Assembly (NCBI GenBank): GCA_050693875.1
Contig: JBOGWP010000179.1
Coordinates: 1 to 7,191, forward strand
Length of the DNA stretch: 7,191 nucleotides
Origin: JBOGWP01 sp050693875
Lineage (GTDB): Bacteria > Actinomycetota > CADDZG01 > JAHWKV01 > JBOGWP01
Direction of reading: 5' to 3'
In this document: one piece after another, positions 1-5,928 of the stretch
Position numbering within the stretch: position 1 is the first letter of the stretch
Layout: each line of letters begins with the position of its first letter
The notes under the pieces: model-generated
The model's database searches: none
What the model was told of the DNA's origin: nothing
Seen by the model: only the letters and a program-made list of their open reading frames with translations
Translations under genes and position numbers: made by a program

Positions 1-1273
1 GGCCTGCCGCGCGGCGGCGGTGGCGGCCGGCTCGCCGCCGGGGCCCGTGCACCTCAACTTCGCCTTCCGGGAGCCGCTCCTGCCCGGGCCCGACGCTCCG
101 ACCTTCCCCTTCGGGTTGGGAGGACGCGCAGGCGGCCTTCCCTGGACCGAGACCGTGCGGGCGCCGAGGCATCTGCCCGAGGAGGAGCTCGAGCGGCTCG
201 GCGCGGCGATCACATCGGCGGAGCGCGGACTGATCCTCGCCGGCGACGCGCCGGTCGACGCCGACGCGGTCCACGCACTGGCGCGTGCGTCGGGGTGGCC
301 GGTGATCGCCGACCCCCTCTCCGGGGCGCGGTGCGGGGAGCTTGCGATCTCGATGGCGGAGGCCCTTCTGCGTCACCCGGGATTCGTCGAAGCGCACCAG
401 CCGGACCTCGTGCTGCGCCTGGGCCGCAGCGCCTCGTCGCGCACCCTCGCGGCATTCCTCGATCCTGCCGTCCCCCAGGTGGTGATCGATCCCGACGGTC
501 CGTGGGCCGATCCGGAGCGCGCGGCGAGGCGGGTCGTGGTCGCGGACCCCAGCGCGGCGTGCGAGGCCCTGGCGAAGGCGGTCGCGGGACGAGCGGGATC
601 GCCGTGGCTCCGAGCTTGGCTCGATGCCGAGGCGGCGGCGAGGGAGGCGGTCGACGAGCTGCTCGACGGGTGGGACGACCCGTCGGAGCCGAGAGCGGCC
701 CGAGACCTCTGCCGCGCGCTTCCCGACGGCGCGGCGCTCGTGGTCGCCTCATCGATGCCGGTACGGGAGGTCGACTGGTTCATGCGCCCGCGCCGTGGGC
801 TGCGCGTGATCGGCAACCGGGGGGCAAGCGGCATCGACGGCTTCGTGTCGACGGCGCTGGGCGTTGCGCTGGCGCACGATGGACCGACCGCAGGCCTCGC
901 CGGGGACCTCTCGCTGATCCACGACCAGAACGGGCTCCAGCTCGCACGCCGGGGGCCGGTCGCATGCGTGTTCGTGGTCCTCAACAACGACGGCGGCGCG
1001 ATCTTCTCCTTCCTTCCCTATGCCGGTCTGCCCGAGTTCGAGCGGCTGTTCGGAACGCCGCACGGGATCGCGCCGGCCGACATCGCAAAGACCTTCGGAT
1101 GCGGGCACTCGCGGGTGGAGCGAATGCCCGACTTGAGCGCAGCGATCCAGGCGGCGTTCGACGCAGGCGGCGTGCACCTCGTCGAGCTTCGTACCGATCG
1201 CACCGCCAACGTGGAGCACCACCGCAGGCTGTGGGCGGTGGTGGCAACGCGACTGGACGCGATCGGCCCGTAG
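1..1273 (+). CDS. menD: SEPHCHC synthase MenD, 5'-truncated by window edge
   Basis: Thiamine-diphosphate enzyme that joins isochorismate and 2-oxoglutarate to give 2-succinyl-5-enolpyruvyl-6-hydroxy-3-cyclohexene-1-carboxylate, the first committed carbon-carbon step of menaquinone synthesis in the cytosol. The frame is open from base 2, so the gene starts outside the window. About 423 codons remain of a family usually near 550-580, and the missing part is the N-terminal pyrimidine-binding domain. Visible MenD signatures are PVHLNFAFREPL near the left edge, SSMPVREVDWF, NRGASGIDGFVSTALG, and the diphosphate/Mg-binding stretch GDLSLIHDQNGL ending in VVLNNDGGAIFSFLP. FGTPHG follows close behind. 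The stop is TAG at 1271-1273. It faces the - strand tail-tube remnant 27 bp away, and no terminator hairpin is obvious between them. The GTG at 20 is internal and not a start. Identification is secure. Confidence 0.95.
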   Translation, partial: ACRAAAVAAGSPPGPVHLNFAFREPLLPGPDAPTFPFGLGGRAGGLPWTETVRAPRHLPEEELERLGAAITSAERGLILAGDAPVDADAVHALARASGWPVIADPLSGARCGELAISMAEALLRHPGFVEAHQPDLVLRLGRSASSRTLAAFLDPAVPQVVIDPDGPWADPERAARRVVVADPSAACEALAKAVAGRAGSPWLRAWLDAEAAAREAVDELLDGWDDPSEPRAARDLCRALPDGAALVVASSMPVREVDWFMRPRRGLRVIGNRGASGIDGFVSTALGVALAHDGPTAGLAGDLSLIHDQNGLQLARRGPVACVFVVLNNDGGAIFSFLPYAGLPEFERLFGTPHGIAPADIAKTFGCGHSRVERMPDLSAAIQAAFDAGGVHLVELRTDRTANVEHHRRLWAVVATRLDAIGP

Positions 1274-1300
1274 GCTCCCACCGCGCCGTCCTGGCCACGC

Positions 1301-1432
1301 CTACCGGACGTCGATCCCCTCGCCGGTGAGCGTCAGCGACTCGATCGCCACGTCGTTGCCGGTGGCGTCGAGCGAGGGGCCCCGGGCACCTCTTCGGCCA
1401 CGCATTCATGAGACGCCACAGATCGCGCCCGG
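1301..1432 (-). pseudogene. C-terminal remnant of a gp19-like tail-tube protein, frameshifted
   Basis: Reading leftward on the - strand to the TAG at 1301-1303 gives GPSLDATGNDVAIESLTL followed by TGEGIDVR. This resembles the extreme C terminus of the T4 gp19-like tail-tube family of phages and extracellular contractile injection systems, which typically ends in a GP-S/T-L-x-A-x-G-N-x-V-A-I-E-x-L motif. Upstream, in a different frame, lies LWRLMNAWPKR (about 1391-1430), matching the W-x-L-x-NAWP stretch that precedes that motif in the family. The two pieces join only if the frame changes near 1379-1395, at the G/C run. Nothing recognisable continues further upstream, so only about 40 codons of a family near 140-170 aa survive. 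The frame to the TAG could open at ATG 1403-1405, but a 34-aa product seems unlikely to be functional. Family assignment is from memory of the motif and is moderate. Confidence 0.5.
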
Positions 1433-1459
1433 GAACGCAGCCCCGGAGTGAGTAGGTAA

Positions 1460-1690
1460 TTACGGGGCGTCCTGGCCTCGCCTCTTTTTTGACGGGTCGA
1501 ACTGGCGGAACAGGCGGAGCACCAGAGCAAGCGACCCGGGGCTCAGGAGCGCGAGAGGTACCAGGAGGGCGACGACGATGACCACCGCGCCCGGCGTCCC
1601 CGAGATCTTGTCGAGCAGGACGCTGGTCGGCGCGCTCAACGCGACGAGCAAAATCACTGCGGCGGCGGCGTGGGTGACCCAGCGGGGCAT
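1460..1690 (-). CDS. small two-helix membrane protein, unknown function
   Basis: A 76-residue protein from the ATG at 1690 (starts MPRWVTH). Two hydrophobic segments, about residues 8-26 and 34-60, flank a short polar loop, followed by a basic tail (DPSKKRRGQD). A small inner-membrane protein with a positively charged cytosolic end is the natural reading. I do not recognise a family. The frame stays open upstream to about 1903, but that part is low-complexity, rich in His, Pro and Arg, and does not look coding. A GTG at 1699 is an alternative start. It has a TACCCT box seven bases upstream, which would make it leaderless; no Shine-Dalgarno sequence precedes either start. The TAA stop sits in GTAATTAC, an AT-rich spot in a GC-rich region. 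The tail-tube remnant lies directly downstream. Confidence 0.5.
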   Translation of the reverse strand: MPRWVTHAAAAVILLVALSAPTSVLLDKISGTPGAVVIVVALLVPLALLSPGSLALVLRLFRQFDPSKKRRGQDAP

Positions 1691-1867
1691 GTGGTTCACG
1701 TGGGGCAGGGTAGGCCCGGGGTGACAGACTTCATCCCGATTTGCCTCGGGGCCTCCCACGGCATGGGGCGGGACGCACGAACGGCGTCGCATCCTTGGTA
1801 CCGGGGAGCACAGAGGTCGGCCGGGGGGATGGGCGGCCGCCTGGCCAGGCAGCCCGATGTCAACGTC

Positions 1868-1873
1868 TAGACT
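1868..1873 (+). promoter_or_regulatory. candidate -10 box for the small Cys protein
   Basis: TAGACT matches the TANNNT core of a sigma-70-type -10 element and lies six bases before the GTG at 1880. That spacing would place the transcript start at or next to the start codon, the arrangement of leaderless mRNAs common in actinobacteria. No convincing -35 box is visible near 1845-1850. Confidence 0.35.
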
Positions 1874-1879
1874 CGGGGC

Positions 1880-2077
1880 GTGCGGGAGGTGATGGTGGCG
1901 CACCTGCAGGAGCAGTCGCTCGGCGTCACCCGGTGCGCGTCATGCATGTCGACCTCGCCTCGCCCGGCAGGGGAGTTCGTGCTCCCGAGCGGCGAGCGGG
2001 TGAAGGCGACCGAGCATCGCTTCTTCGGTCACGGCGAGCACGTCCCCAGCGATTTCGAGCGGTGCGGGTGGTGGTGA
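1880..2077 (+). CDS. small Cys-containing protein, unknown function
   Basis: A 65-residue frame from GTG 1880 to TGA 2075-2077. Almost every codon ends in G or C, as in the recognised neighbours, which supports real coding. The protein has CASC (C-x2-C) near residues 19-22, then a Pro/Gly-bordered hydrophobic stretch (EFVLPSGERVKATEHRFF) and a C-terminal FERCGWW. Two paired Cys plus a late Cys and several His could hold one metal ion, as in short zinc-ribbon-like proteins, but this is inference and I do not recognise the family. Start choice is open. GTG 1880 fits a leaderless transcript; ATG 1892 or GTG 1895 lie just after GGGAGG (1884-1889), and GTG 1895 has the more usual spacing. It runs in the same direction as the M23 peptidase, whose start is 78 bp downstream. 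Confidence 0.45.
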   Translation: MREVMVAHLQEQSLGVTRCASCMSTSPRPAGEFVLPSGERVKATEHRFFGHGEHVPSDFERCGWW

Positions 2078-2155
2078 CCCCGGCCGGCCCCGGAGGGCAC
2101 GTCGCCGGACGCTGACCCGAAGCGCGAAGGCGGCCGGCCAGCCCGGCGTCGATCC

Positions 2156-2884
2156 GTGCCGGTTGCCATGACGAGCCTCCTTCTCGCGGTGATCGCCTGC
2201 CGCACGGGGCCCTCCGGCAGGGCCGGGGCCACTCTGGCGACCGCCTCACCCGGGACGGGCGGGACGCCCACCGCCGGCGTGCCGCCGACCCCCTCGCCGC
2301 GTCCACCGAGCAGCGCTCGGCCCCCGGCGGCGTCCAACGCGGCCGCCCCCTCCGCCGATCCTCGCCCCCCCTGCCGCTACGCCTTCCCCGTGCAGCCCGC
2401 CGGGCTAGCCGCCTACGGCCCGTCGCACCACGACTACCCGGCGACCGATCTTTTCGCTCCGCTGGGGACGGAGGTCGTCGCGCCGACATCCGGTGCCGTG
2501 GACTTCACCTCGACCGTCGACCGTTGGGATCCCACGGCCGAGGATCCCGCAACCCGCGGCGGCATCGCGGTGGCGATCATCGGCGACGACGGCGTCCGGT
2601 ACTACGGCTCGCACCTGCGCGACCTGGCAACCACCCTCGAGCCCGGCGCGCGGGTGGCTGCGGGAGGGCTTCTGGGCCACGTGGGACAAACCGGCAACGC
2701 ACGGGGAGTGGCTCCGCATCTGCACTTCGGCATCTCGCACCCGACTACGCCGGAAGACTGGAGGACCCGACGCGGGGGGGTCAGCCCCTACCGGTATCTC
2801 AACGCGTGGCGTGGCGGCACGGATCGCACGCCCGCCGTTCCCGGGGCACGTGGCCCGGTCTGCCGTCCGCCCAAGCTGCGCTAG
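2156..2884 (+). CDS. M23 (LytM) family metallopeptidase, putative lipoprotein
   Basis: Predicted exported zinc endopeptidase of the LytM/M23 fold, the family that cuts peptidoglycan cross-bridges or activates cell-wall hydrolases. Residues 1-15 hold a short hydrophobic segment ending in the lipobox VIAC (Cys15), suggesting a lipid anchor on the outer face of the membrane. Residues 17-72 are a Pro/Ser/Ala/Thr-rich linker. The catalytic domain spans about 75-217. Its likely zinc ligands are His92 and Asp98 in HHDYPATDLF, and His190 of the HLH pair (188-190), with His153 of GSHL as the other conserved catalytic His, so the enzyme looks intact. Two Cys (73, 236) frame the domain and could form a disulfide outside the cell. 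The start may be GTG 2156 or ATG 2168 (MTSLLLAVIAC); neither has a good ribosome site, and the signal lacks the usual basic start. The gene ends tail-to-tail with menF, sharing the four bases CTAG. Confidence 0.87.
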   Translation: MPVAMTSLLLAVIACRTGPSGRAGATLATASPGTGGTPTAGVPPTPSPRPPSSARPPAASNAAAPSADPRPPCRYAFPVQPAGLAAYGPSHHDYPATDLFAPLGTEVVAPTSGAVDFTSTVDRWDPTAEDPATRGGIAVAIIGDDGVRYYGSHLRDLATTLEPGARVAAGGLLGHVGQTGNARGVAPHLHFGISHPTTPEDWRTRRGGVSPYRYLNAWRGGTDRTPAVPGARGPVCRPPKLR

Positions 2885-4122
2885 CCCCCGTTGAGCGCCG
2901 ACAGCATCGCCCGGAGCTTGAGCCTCGTCTCCTCCAGCTCGGCCTCGGGGTCGGACTCCGCCACGATGCCGGCCCCCGCCAGCAGGCGCGCGTGACTCCC
3001 TCGGAGCTCGGCGCAGCGAAGCGCGATGGCGAACTCGCCGTCCCCGTACGCGTCGACCCATCCGACCGGGCCGGCATACCGGCCCCGGTCGACCGGCTCC
3101 AGCGTGCGGATCAACGCCAGCGCCGTGGCGGGAGGGGAGCCGCACACCGCCGCGGTCGGATGGAGGATCCCGGCGAGCTCGAGCGCGGTGAGGCCGACGT
3201 GGAGCCGCCCGGTGACTCGCGTGCCGAGGTGCTGGACGTTGGCAAGCTTGAGCAGGTGTGGCTCGGGCTCGACTTCCATGTCGGCGCATAGCGGGGCGAG
3301 GGCCGACCGGACGCTCTCCCGGGCGAGGTCATGCTCGTGGCGGTCCTTTTGGGAGCCAAGCAGCTCGCGCCCCACGCGGTCGTCGTCGGCGCGGTCGACA
3401 CCCCGCCGGGCCGATCCCCCAAGGGTCACGGAGAGGATCGACGATCCCACTCGGCGCACGAGCAGCTCGGGGCTGGCACCGACGAGTCCCCCCGCGGCAA
3501 ACGTGAAGCATTCGGGATAGCGCGCCTCGAGGCGCCGTGCCGCCGTCCGGGGGTCGAACGCAGCGCCGGCGTCGACGACGACGTCTCGCGAGAGCACCAC
3601 CTTCTCGAGGCGGGACCACCGGATTGCCTCCCGCGCCGCGCCCACCGCCCGCAGGTAAGACTGCTCGCTCATCGGGGGGTCGAATGCGTCGATGGTCAGC
3701 GCCGGCTCGTCCTGTGCGCGCTCGGGGTCGGGCAGGGAATCGACTCCGGTGAGCGTCATCCATGCCCTTCCGCCCCTGCTGCCCACGACGACGGAGGGCA
3801 CCACCAGCCAGGATTGCGGCGAGCGCGGGTCGAAGGCGAAGCTTCCGAAGGCGATCGGGCCGCTCCCCCACACGCCGACCTCGTCGTCGGCTTGAGCGCG
3901 GCCGAGGGCCGCGACGACGCCGGCTGCCGCTCGCCGGAACCGCTCGACCCCGGCACCCGGATCGATCCGCAGCGCCTCCCCCCACCCGACGAAGCCCTCG
4001 CCGCGGCGGATCCATGCGATGCCTCCCCGGTCGGGCAGGCGGTCGAGCAGGTCGGCAGGTGCCTCGATCGCGACGGTGCGCGAGACCAGACGGCGGGCAA
4101 GCGGTGGCGCGCCGACGCTCAT
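2881..4122 (-). CDS. menF: isochorismate synthase MenF
   Basis: Mg-dependent chorismate-utilising enzyme that converts chorismate to isochorismate, the entry to menaquinone synthesis. The 413-residue length fits the MenF/DhbC/EntC group. The N-terminal 150 residues are variable; the chorismate-binding domain covers about 155-405. Visible motifs are EKVVLSR (its Lys matches the general base of the family), CFTFAAGGLVGASPELLVRR, HLLKLANVQHLGTRVTG, and LHPTAAVCGSPPATAL. The DAYGDGEFAIALRCAEL stretch and the closing AGIVAESDPEAELEETRLK complete the active site. Anthranilate and aminodeoxychorismate synthases share the fold, but the LHPT-A-V-G-P signature, length and men context favour isochorismate synthase. 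A salicylate-pathway role is less likely. The start is ATG 4122, which overlaps the ubiE stop as ATGA. The frame stays open upstream to 4686, but that part is the antisense-frame shadow of ubiE. It is the last gene of the merR-ubiE-menF unit. Confidence 0.93.
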   Translation of the reverse strand: MSVGAPPLARRLVSRTVAIEAPADLLDRLPDRGGIAWIRRGEGFVGWGEALRIDPGAGVERFRRAAAGVVAALGRAQADDEVGVWGSGPIAFGSFAFDPRSPQSWLVVPSVVVGSRGGRAWMTLTGVDSLPDPERAQDEPALTIDAFDPPMSEQSYLRAVGAAREAIRWSRLEKVVLSRDVVVDAGAAFDPRTAARRLEARYPECFTFAAGGLVGASPELLVRRVGSSILSVTLGGSARRGVDRADDDRVGRELLGSQKDRHEHDLARESVRSALAPLCADMEVEPEPHLLKLANVQHLGTRVTGRLHVGLTALELAGILHPTAAVCGSPPATALALIRTLEPVDRGRYAGPVGWVDAYGDGEFAIALRCAELRGSHARLLAGAGIVAESDPEAELEETRLKLRAMLSALNGG

Positions 4123-4823
4123 GCCCGCGTCCCGGTGATGAGCTGCGCCGCGCCGAGCCCGAGAAGCCGGCGGGAGACCTCGGTGAGGCCCGCGGCGGCG
4201 ATGATCCCGAGCATGGCTTCGGGGCTGGGGAGGTAGGCGCTCGACCGGGGGAGATAGGTGTACGCCTTCCGGTCGGAGAGCAGCCCCCCGATGAACGGGA
4301 CCACGCGGTTGACGTAGGCATGATGGACGAGCCGGGGGATGGCCCCCCGGGGCTCCGCGGTCTCCAGGAGGCTGACCCGGCCCCCGGGCCGCAGCACCCG
4401 GGCCATCTCGGCGAACAGGCGCTCGAGGTCGATGACGTTGCGGAGGGCGAACCCGCAGGTGATGCCGTCCGCCGCACCCTCGGCAACCGGCAGCGCGAGC
4501 GCGTCGGCCAGGAGGAGGGGCGCGGTGGTGTGCGCCGCAGCGAGCATCCCGGGCGAGTAGTCCACGCCAACGGGCCGGTACCCTGCGCGCTCGAGCTCGT
4601 TGCACAGGTCGCCGGTTCCACAGGCGACATCGACGACCACGGAGCCGGGAGGAAGAGCAAGCGCGGCCACCGACCGGCGGCGCCACCCGACGTCCATCCC
4701 GAGGCTGAGGATGCGGTTGAGCAGGTCGTAGCGCGGCGCGATCGCGTCGAACATCGAACGGACCGCCCGCGCTTTCTCGGCCCCCGAGGGGAGGGAGGGA
4801 CGCCGGTCGTGCCCGGCTCTCAC
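4119..4823 (-). CDS. ubiE: demethylmenaquinone methyltransferase UbiE/MenG
   Basis: SAM-dependent C-methyltransferase that carries out the last step of menaquinone synthesis, methylating demethylmenaquinone. The 234-residue length is typical. Family motifs are MFDAIAPRYDLLNRILSLG followed by MDVGWRR near residues 24-50, the SAM-binding glycine loop VVDVACGTGDL (about 63-73), GVDYSPGML, CGFALRNVIDLERLFAEMAR and VLRPGGRVSLLE. The pocket residues appear complete. The start is GTG 4823, overlapping the TGA of merR as GTGA, with only a weak purine run upstream; translation is probably coupled to merR. The end overlaps menF as ATGA. Because no ubiquinone genes are present and menF and menD are neighbours, the menaquinone role (menG) is preferred over ubiquinone. 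Confidence 0.95.
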   Translation of the reverse strand: MRAGHDRRPSLPSGAEKARAVRSMFDAIAPRYDLLNRILSLGMDVGWRRRSVAALALPPGSVVVDVACGTGDLCNELERAGYRPVGVDYSPGMLAAAHTTAPLLLADALALPVAEGAADGITCGFALRNVIDLERLFAEMARVLRPGGRVSLLETAEPRGAIPRLVHHAYVNRVVPFIGGLLSDRKAYTYLPRSSAYLPSPEAMLGIIAAAGLTEVSRRLLGLGAAQLITGTRA

Positions 4824-5611
4824 GAGCCCTGGGCCGCCTCGGCGGGGGCCGAGGCCTCCTCGAGCGCCTCGATCTCGGCGGCCAGGCCGGCCTGCTCGAT
4901 GCGCTCGGCCGCCGTCGTCAGCAACACGCGCCGGAAGTGATGGGTGACGAGCGAGGTGGTGGCCGGCAGCAGCGTTCGGAAGGCCTCGACCAGGCGGGCG
5001 GCGGCTTCCTCCTCCGAGGTCGACGACTCGCGAATGGCGGTGCGCACGTACTGCTCGAAGAGCTCCACCGCCCGCTCGGCGGTGCGTCGCACCGACCGGT
5101 CGTGGGCCCGGGCGAGCTCGAGAAGCTCGCCCAGCGGCAACCCGGCTTCCAGCAGCGCGAGGCCGGCCTCGGCGGCCACGATGTCAGCGCGGCTGAAGAG
5201 CTCCTCGCCCTCTGGGCCGCGGCCGGGCCGCGGCACGAGCAGGCCCTCGTTTCGCAGGGCTTCGAGCAGGACGAGCGAGAAGCCCGAGCGCTCGGCGAGC
5301 TGCTCGAGGGTTACCGGCTCGTCGGGCTCGCCGGAGACCTCTTCACCGGGAAGCGGCCCGGTCAGGGCGGCGATCAGCGCCTGATCGGCGGGGGCGAACC
5401 CACCCGACAGGAGGCGGCGGATGGTCTCGAGCGAGAACCCCTTGTCCTTGAGGTCGCGGATGCGCCGAAGGCGTTCGACGTGGTGGTCGGAGTAGAGGAC
5501 GACGCGGCCCGAACGCACCGGTGGCGGCAGCAGGCCCCGAGCCTGGTAGAAGCGGACCGTGTCGACGCCCAGCGAGGCCTGAGCGGCAAGCTCCTCGACC
5601 CGGTACTCCAT
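4820..5611 (-). CDS. MerR-family transcriptional regulator with a second MerR-like module
   Basis: A 263-residue predicted DNA-binding protein, first gene of the merR-ubiE-menF unit. Residues 1-70 are a classical MerR winged helix: YRVEELAAQASLGVDTVRFY (helix-turn-helix), RGLLPPPVRSGRVVLYS (wing) and LRRIRDLKDKGFSLETIRRL. Residues about 98-165 repeat the same layout in weaker form: VTLEQLAERSGFSLVLLEAL, then NEGLLVPRPGR, FSRADIVAAEAGLALLEAGL and PLGELLEL. It looks like an internal duplication of the DNA-binding domain. The remaining C-terminal part is helical and Ala/Glu-rich, probably for dimerisation or sensing. There is no Cys in the protein, so the metal- or redox-binding Cys of MerR, CueR or SoxR types is absent and the signal is unknown. 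Start ATG 5611 has no Shine-Dalgarno and sits within a half-site array and just after a -10-like box, so leaderless translation and autoregulation are likely. Control of menaquinone supply is inferred from the operon. Confidence 0.85.
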   Translation of the reverse strand: MEYRVEELAAQASLGVDTVRFYQARGLLPPPVRSGRVVLYSDHHVERLRRIRDLKDKGFSLETIRRLLSGGFAPADQALIAALTGPLPGEEVSGEPDEPVTLEQLAERSGFSLVLLEALRNEGLLVPRPGRGPEGEELFSRADIVAAEAGLALLEAGLPLGELLELARAHDRSVRRTAERAVELFEQYVRTAIRESSTSEEEAAARLVEAFRTLLPATTSLVTHHFRRVLLTTAAERIEQAGLAAEIEALEEASAPAEAAQGS

Positions 5612-5638
5612 GAGTGATTACTCTAAGAGTCCGGACTC
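5605..5638. promoter_or_regulatory. array of five alternating GAGT/ACTC half-sites at the merR start
   Basis: On the - strand the order is GAGT-N4-ACTC-N3-GAGT-N4-ACTC-N3-GAGT. On the + strand the same array reads ACTC at 5605, 5620 and 5635, and GAGT at 5612 and 5627, a strict 15-bp period. The promoter-distal unit, 5627-5638, is a perfect 12-bp palindrome (GAGTCCGGACTC). It falls between the candidate -35 and -10 boxes, as MerR operators do. The second unit (5612-5623) covers the -10 box and the transcript start, and the last half-site lies inside codons 2-3 of merR. It is probably the operator for the MerR protein encoded next to it; binding itself is inferred. Confidence 0.6.
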
Positions 5639-5649
5639 GTATTGTCCAA
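5620..5649 (-). promoter_or_regulatory. candidate merR-ubiE-menF promoter
   Basis: On the - strand a TTGGAC box (5649-5644) and a TAGAGT box (5625-5620) are separated by 18 bp, longer than the usual 17 and close to the stretched spacing of MerR-activated promoters. A perfect 12-bp palindrome lies inside the spacer. The -10 box ends eight bases before the ATG, so transcription should begin within a few bases of the start codon. Each box matches the sigma-70 consensus only partly. Confidence 0.5.
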
Positions 5650-5667
5650 AGGCGCCACCTCCCCACG

Positions 5668-5689
5668 ACCCCCGGCACCGCCGCGGGGT
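5668..5689 (-). terminator. possible hairpin terminator after the liaF-like pair
   Basis: ACCCC-CGGC, a three-base loop, and GCCG-CGGGGT form a GC-rich stem with one bulge, 21 bp downstream of the 72-aa gene's stop and upstream of merR. No U tract follows, which weakens the call; GC-rich stems without U tracts are common in high-GC genomes. Confidence 0.3.
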
Positions 5690-5709
5690 GGGCACCGTCA
5701 CGGAGCCCC

Positions 5710-5928
5710 TCATTCGGCCGGCGGGTCCGGCTGGCCCTTCGCCTCCGCCTCCGGCTGACTCCGGATCGACGACAGGATCGCCAGGCCCAGCGCGACGCCG
5801 GCGAGCGGCCAGAAGGCCCGCAGGCCGGCCCGGCTGGGCTCGATGGAATCCATCAGCAATGCGAGGCCGAAGCCCGAGAAGAACAGGCCCCAGATGAACG
5901 AGACGGGGTCGGGGCGGTGCCGTTTCAT
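5710..5928 (-). CDS. small two-helix membrane protein, partner of the LiaF-like gene
   Basis: A 72-residue protein with two hydrophobic segments, about residues 10-27 (FIWGLFFSGFGLALLMD) and 38-56 (AFWPLAGVALGLAILSSI), and a polar Glu/Pro-rich tail. The pattern, a -W-G- start of helix one and a -FWPL- start of helix two, resembles the LiaI/LiaF-like transmembrane unit often found next to PspC/LiaF genes in actinobacteria. The start ATG 5928 overlaps the stop of the LiaF-like gene as ATGA. It also has the best ribosome site of the window (CGGAGGG, about six bases upstream), so it could be translated even if the upstream gene is not. Its function is unknown; an accessory role in envelope-stress sensing is inferred from the context. 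Confidence 0.65.
   Translation of the reverse strand: MKRHRPDPVSFIWGLFFSGFGLALLMDSIEPSRAGLRAFWPLAGVALGLAILSSIRSQPEAEAKGQPDPPAE

Noticed and set aside
210..987. Long open frames antisense to and out of frame with menD
   Set aside because: They are rich in Arg, Pro and Ala with no recognisable motif, and arise from the high GC content; the menD frame has clear family motifs.
1670..1870. 66-codon + strand frame between the two small genes
   Set aside because: No motif or ribosome site; it overlaps the likely promoter region of the Cys protein and reads as intergenic.
2081..2139. CGGCCGGCC repeated exactly 50 bp apart (2081-2089, 2131-2139)
   Set aside because: Short GC-only palindromes are expected by chance in DNA of this composition, and no further copy continues the period.
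3329..4686. 443-codon and extended 601-codon - strand frames and 300-390-codon + strand frames over menF and ubiE
   Set aside because: They are Arg/Pro-rich shadows. The region upstream of MenF's ATG 4122 overlaps ubiE, whose own frame is conserved.
4937..5617. 226-codon + strand frame opposite merR
   Set aside because: Antisense shadow; the merR frame carries the winged-helix motifs.
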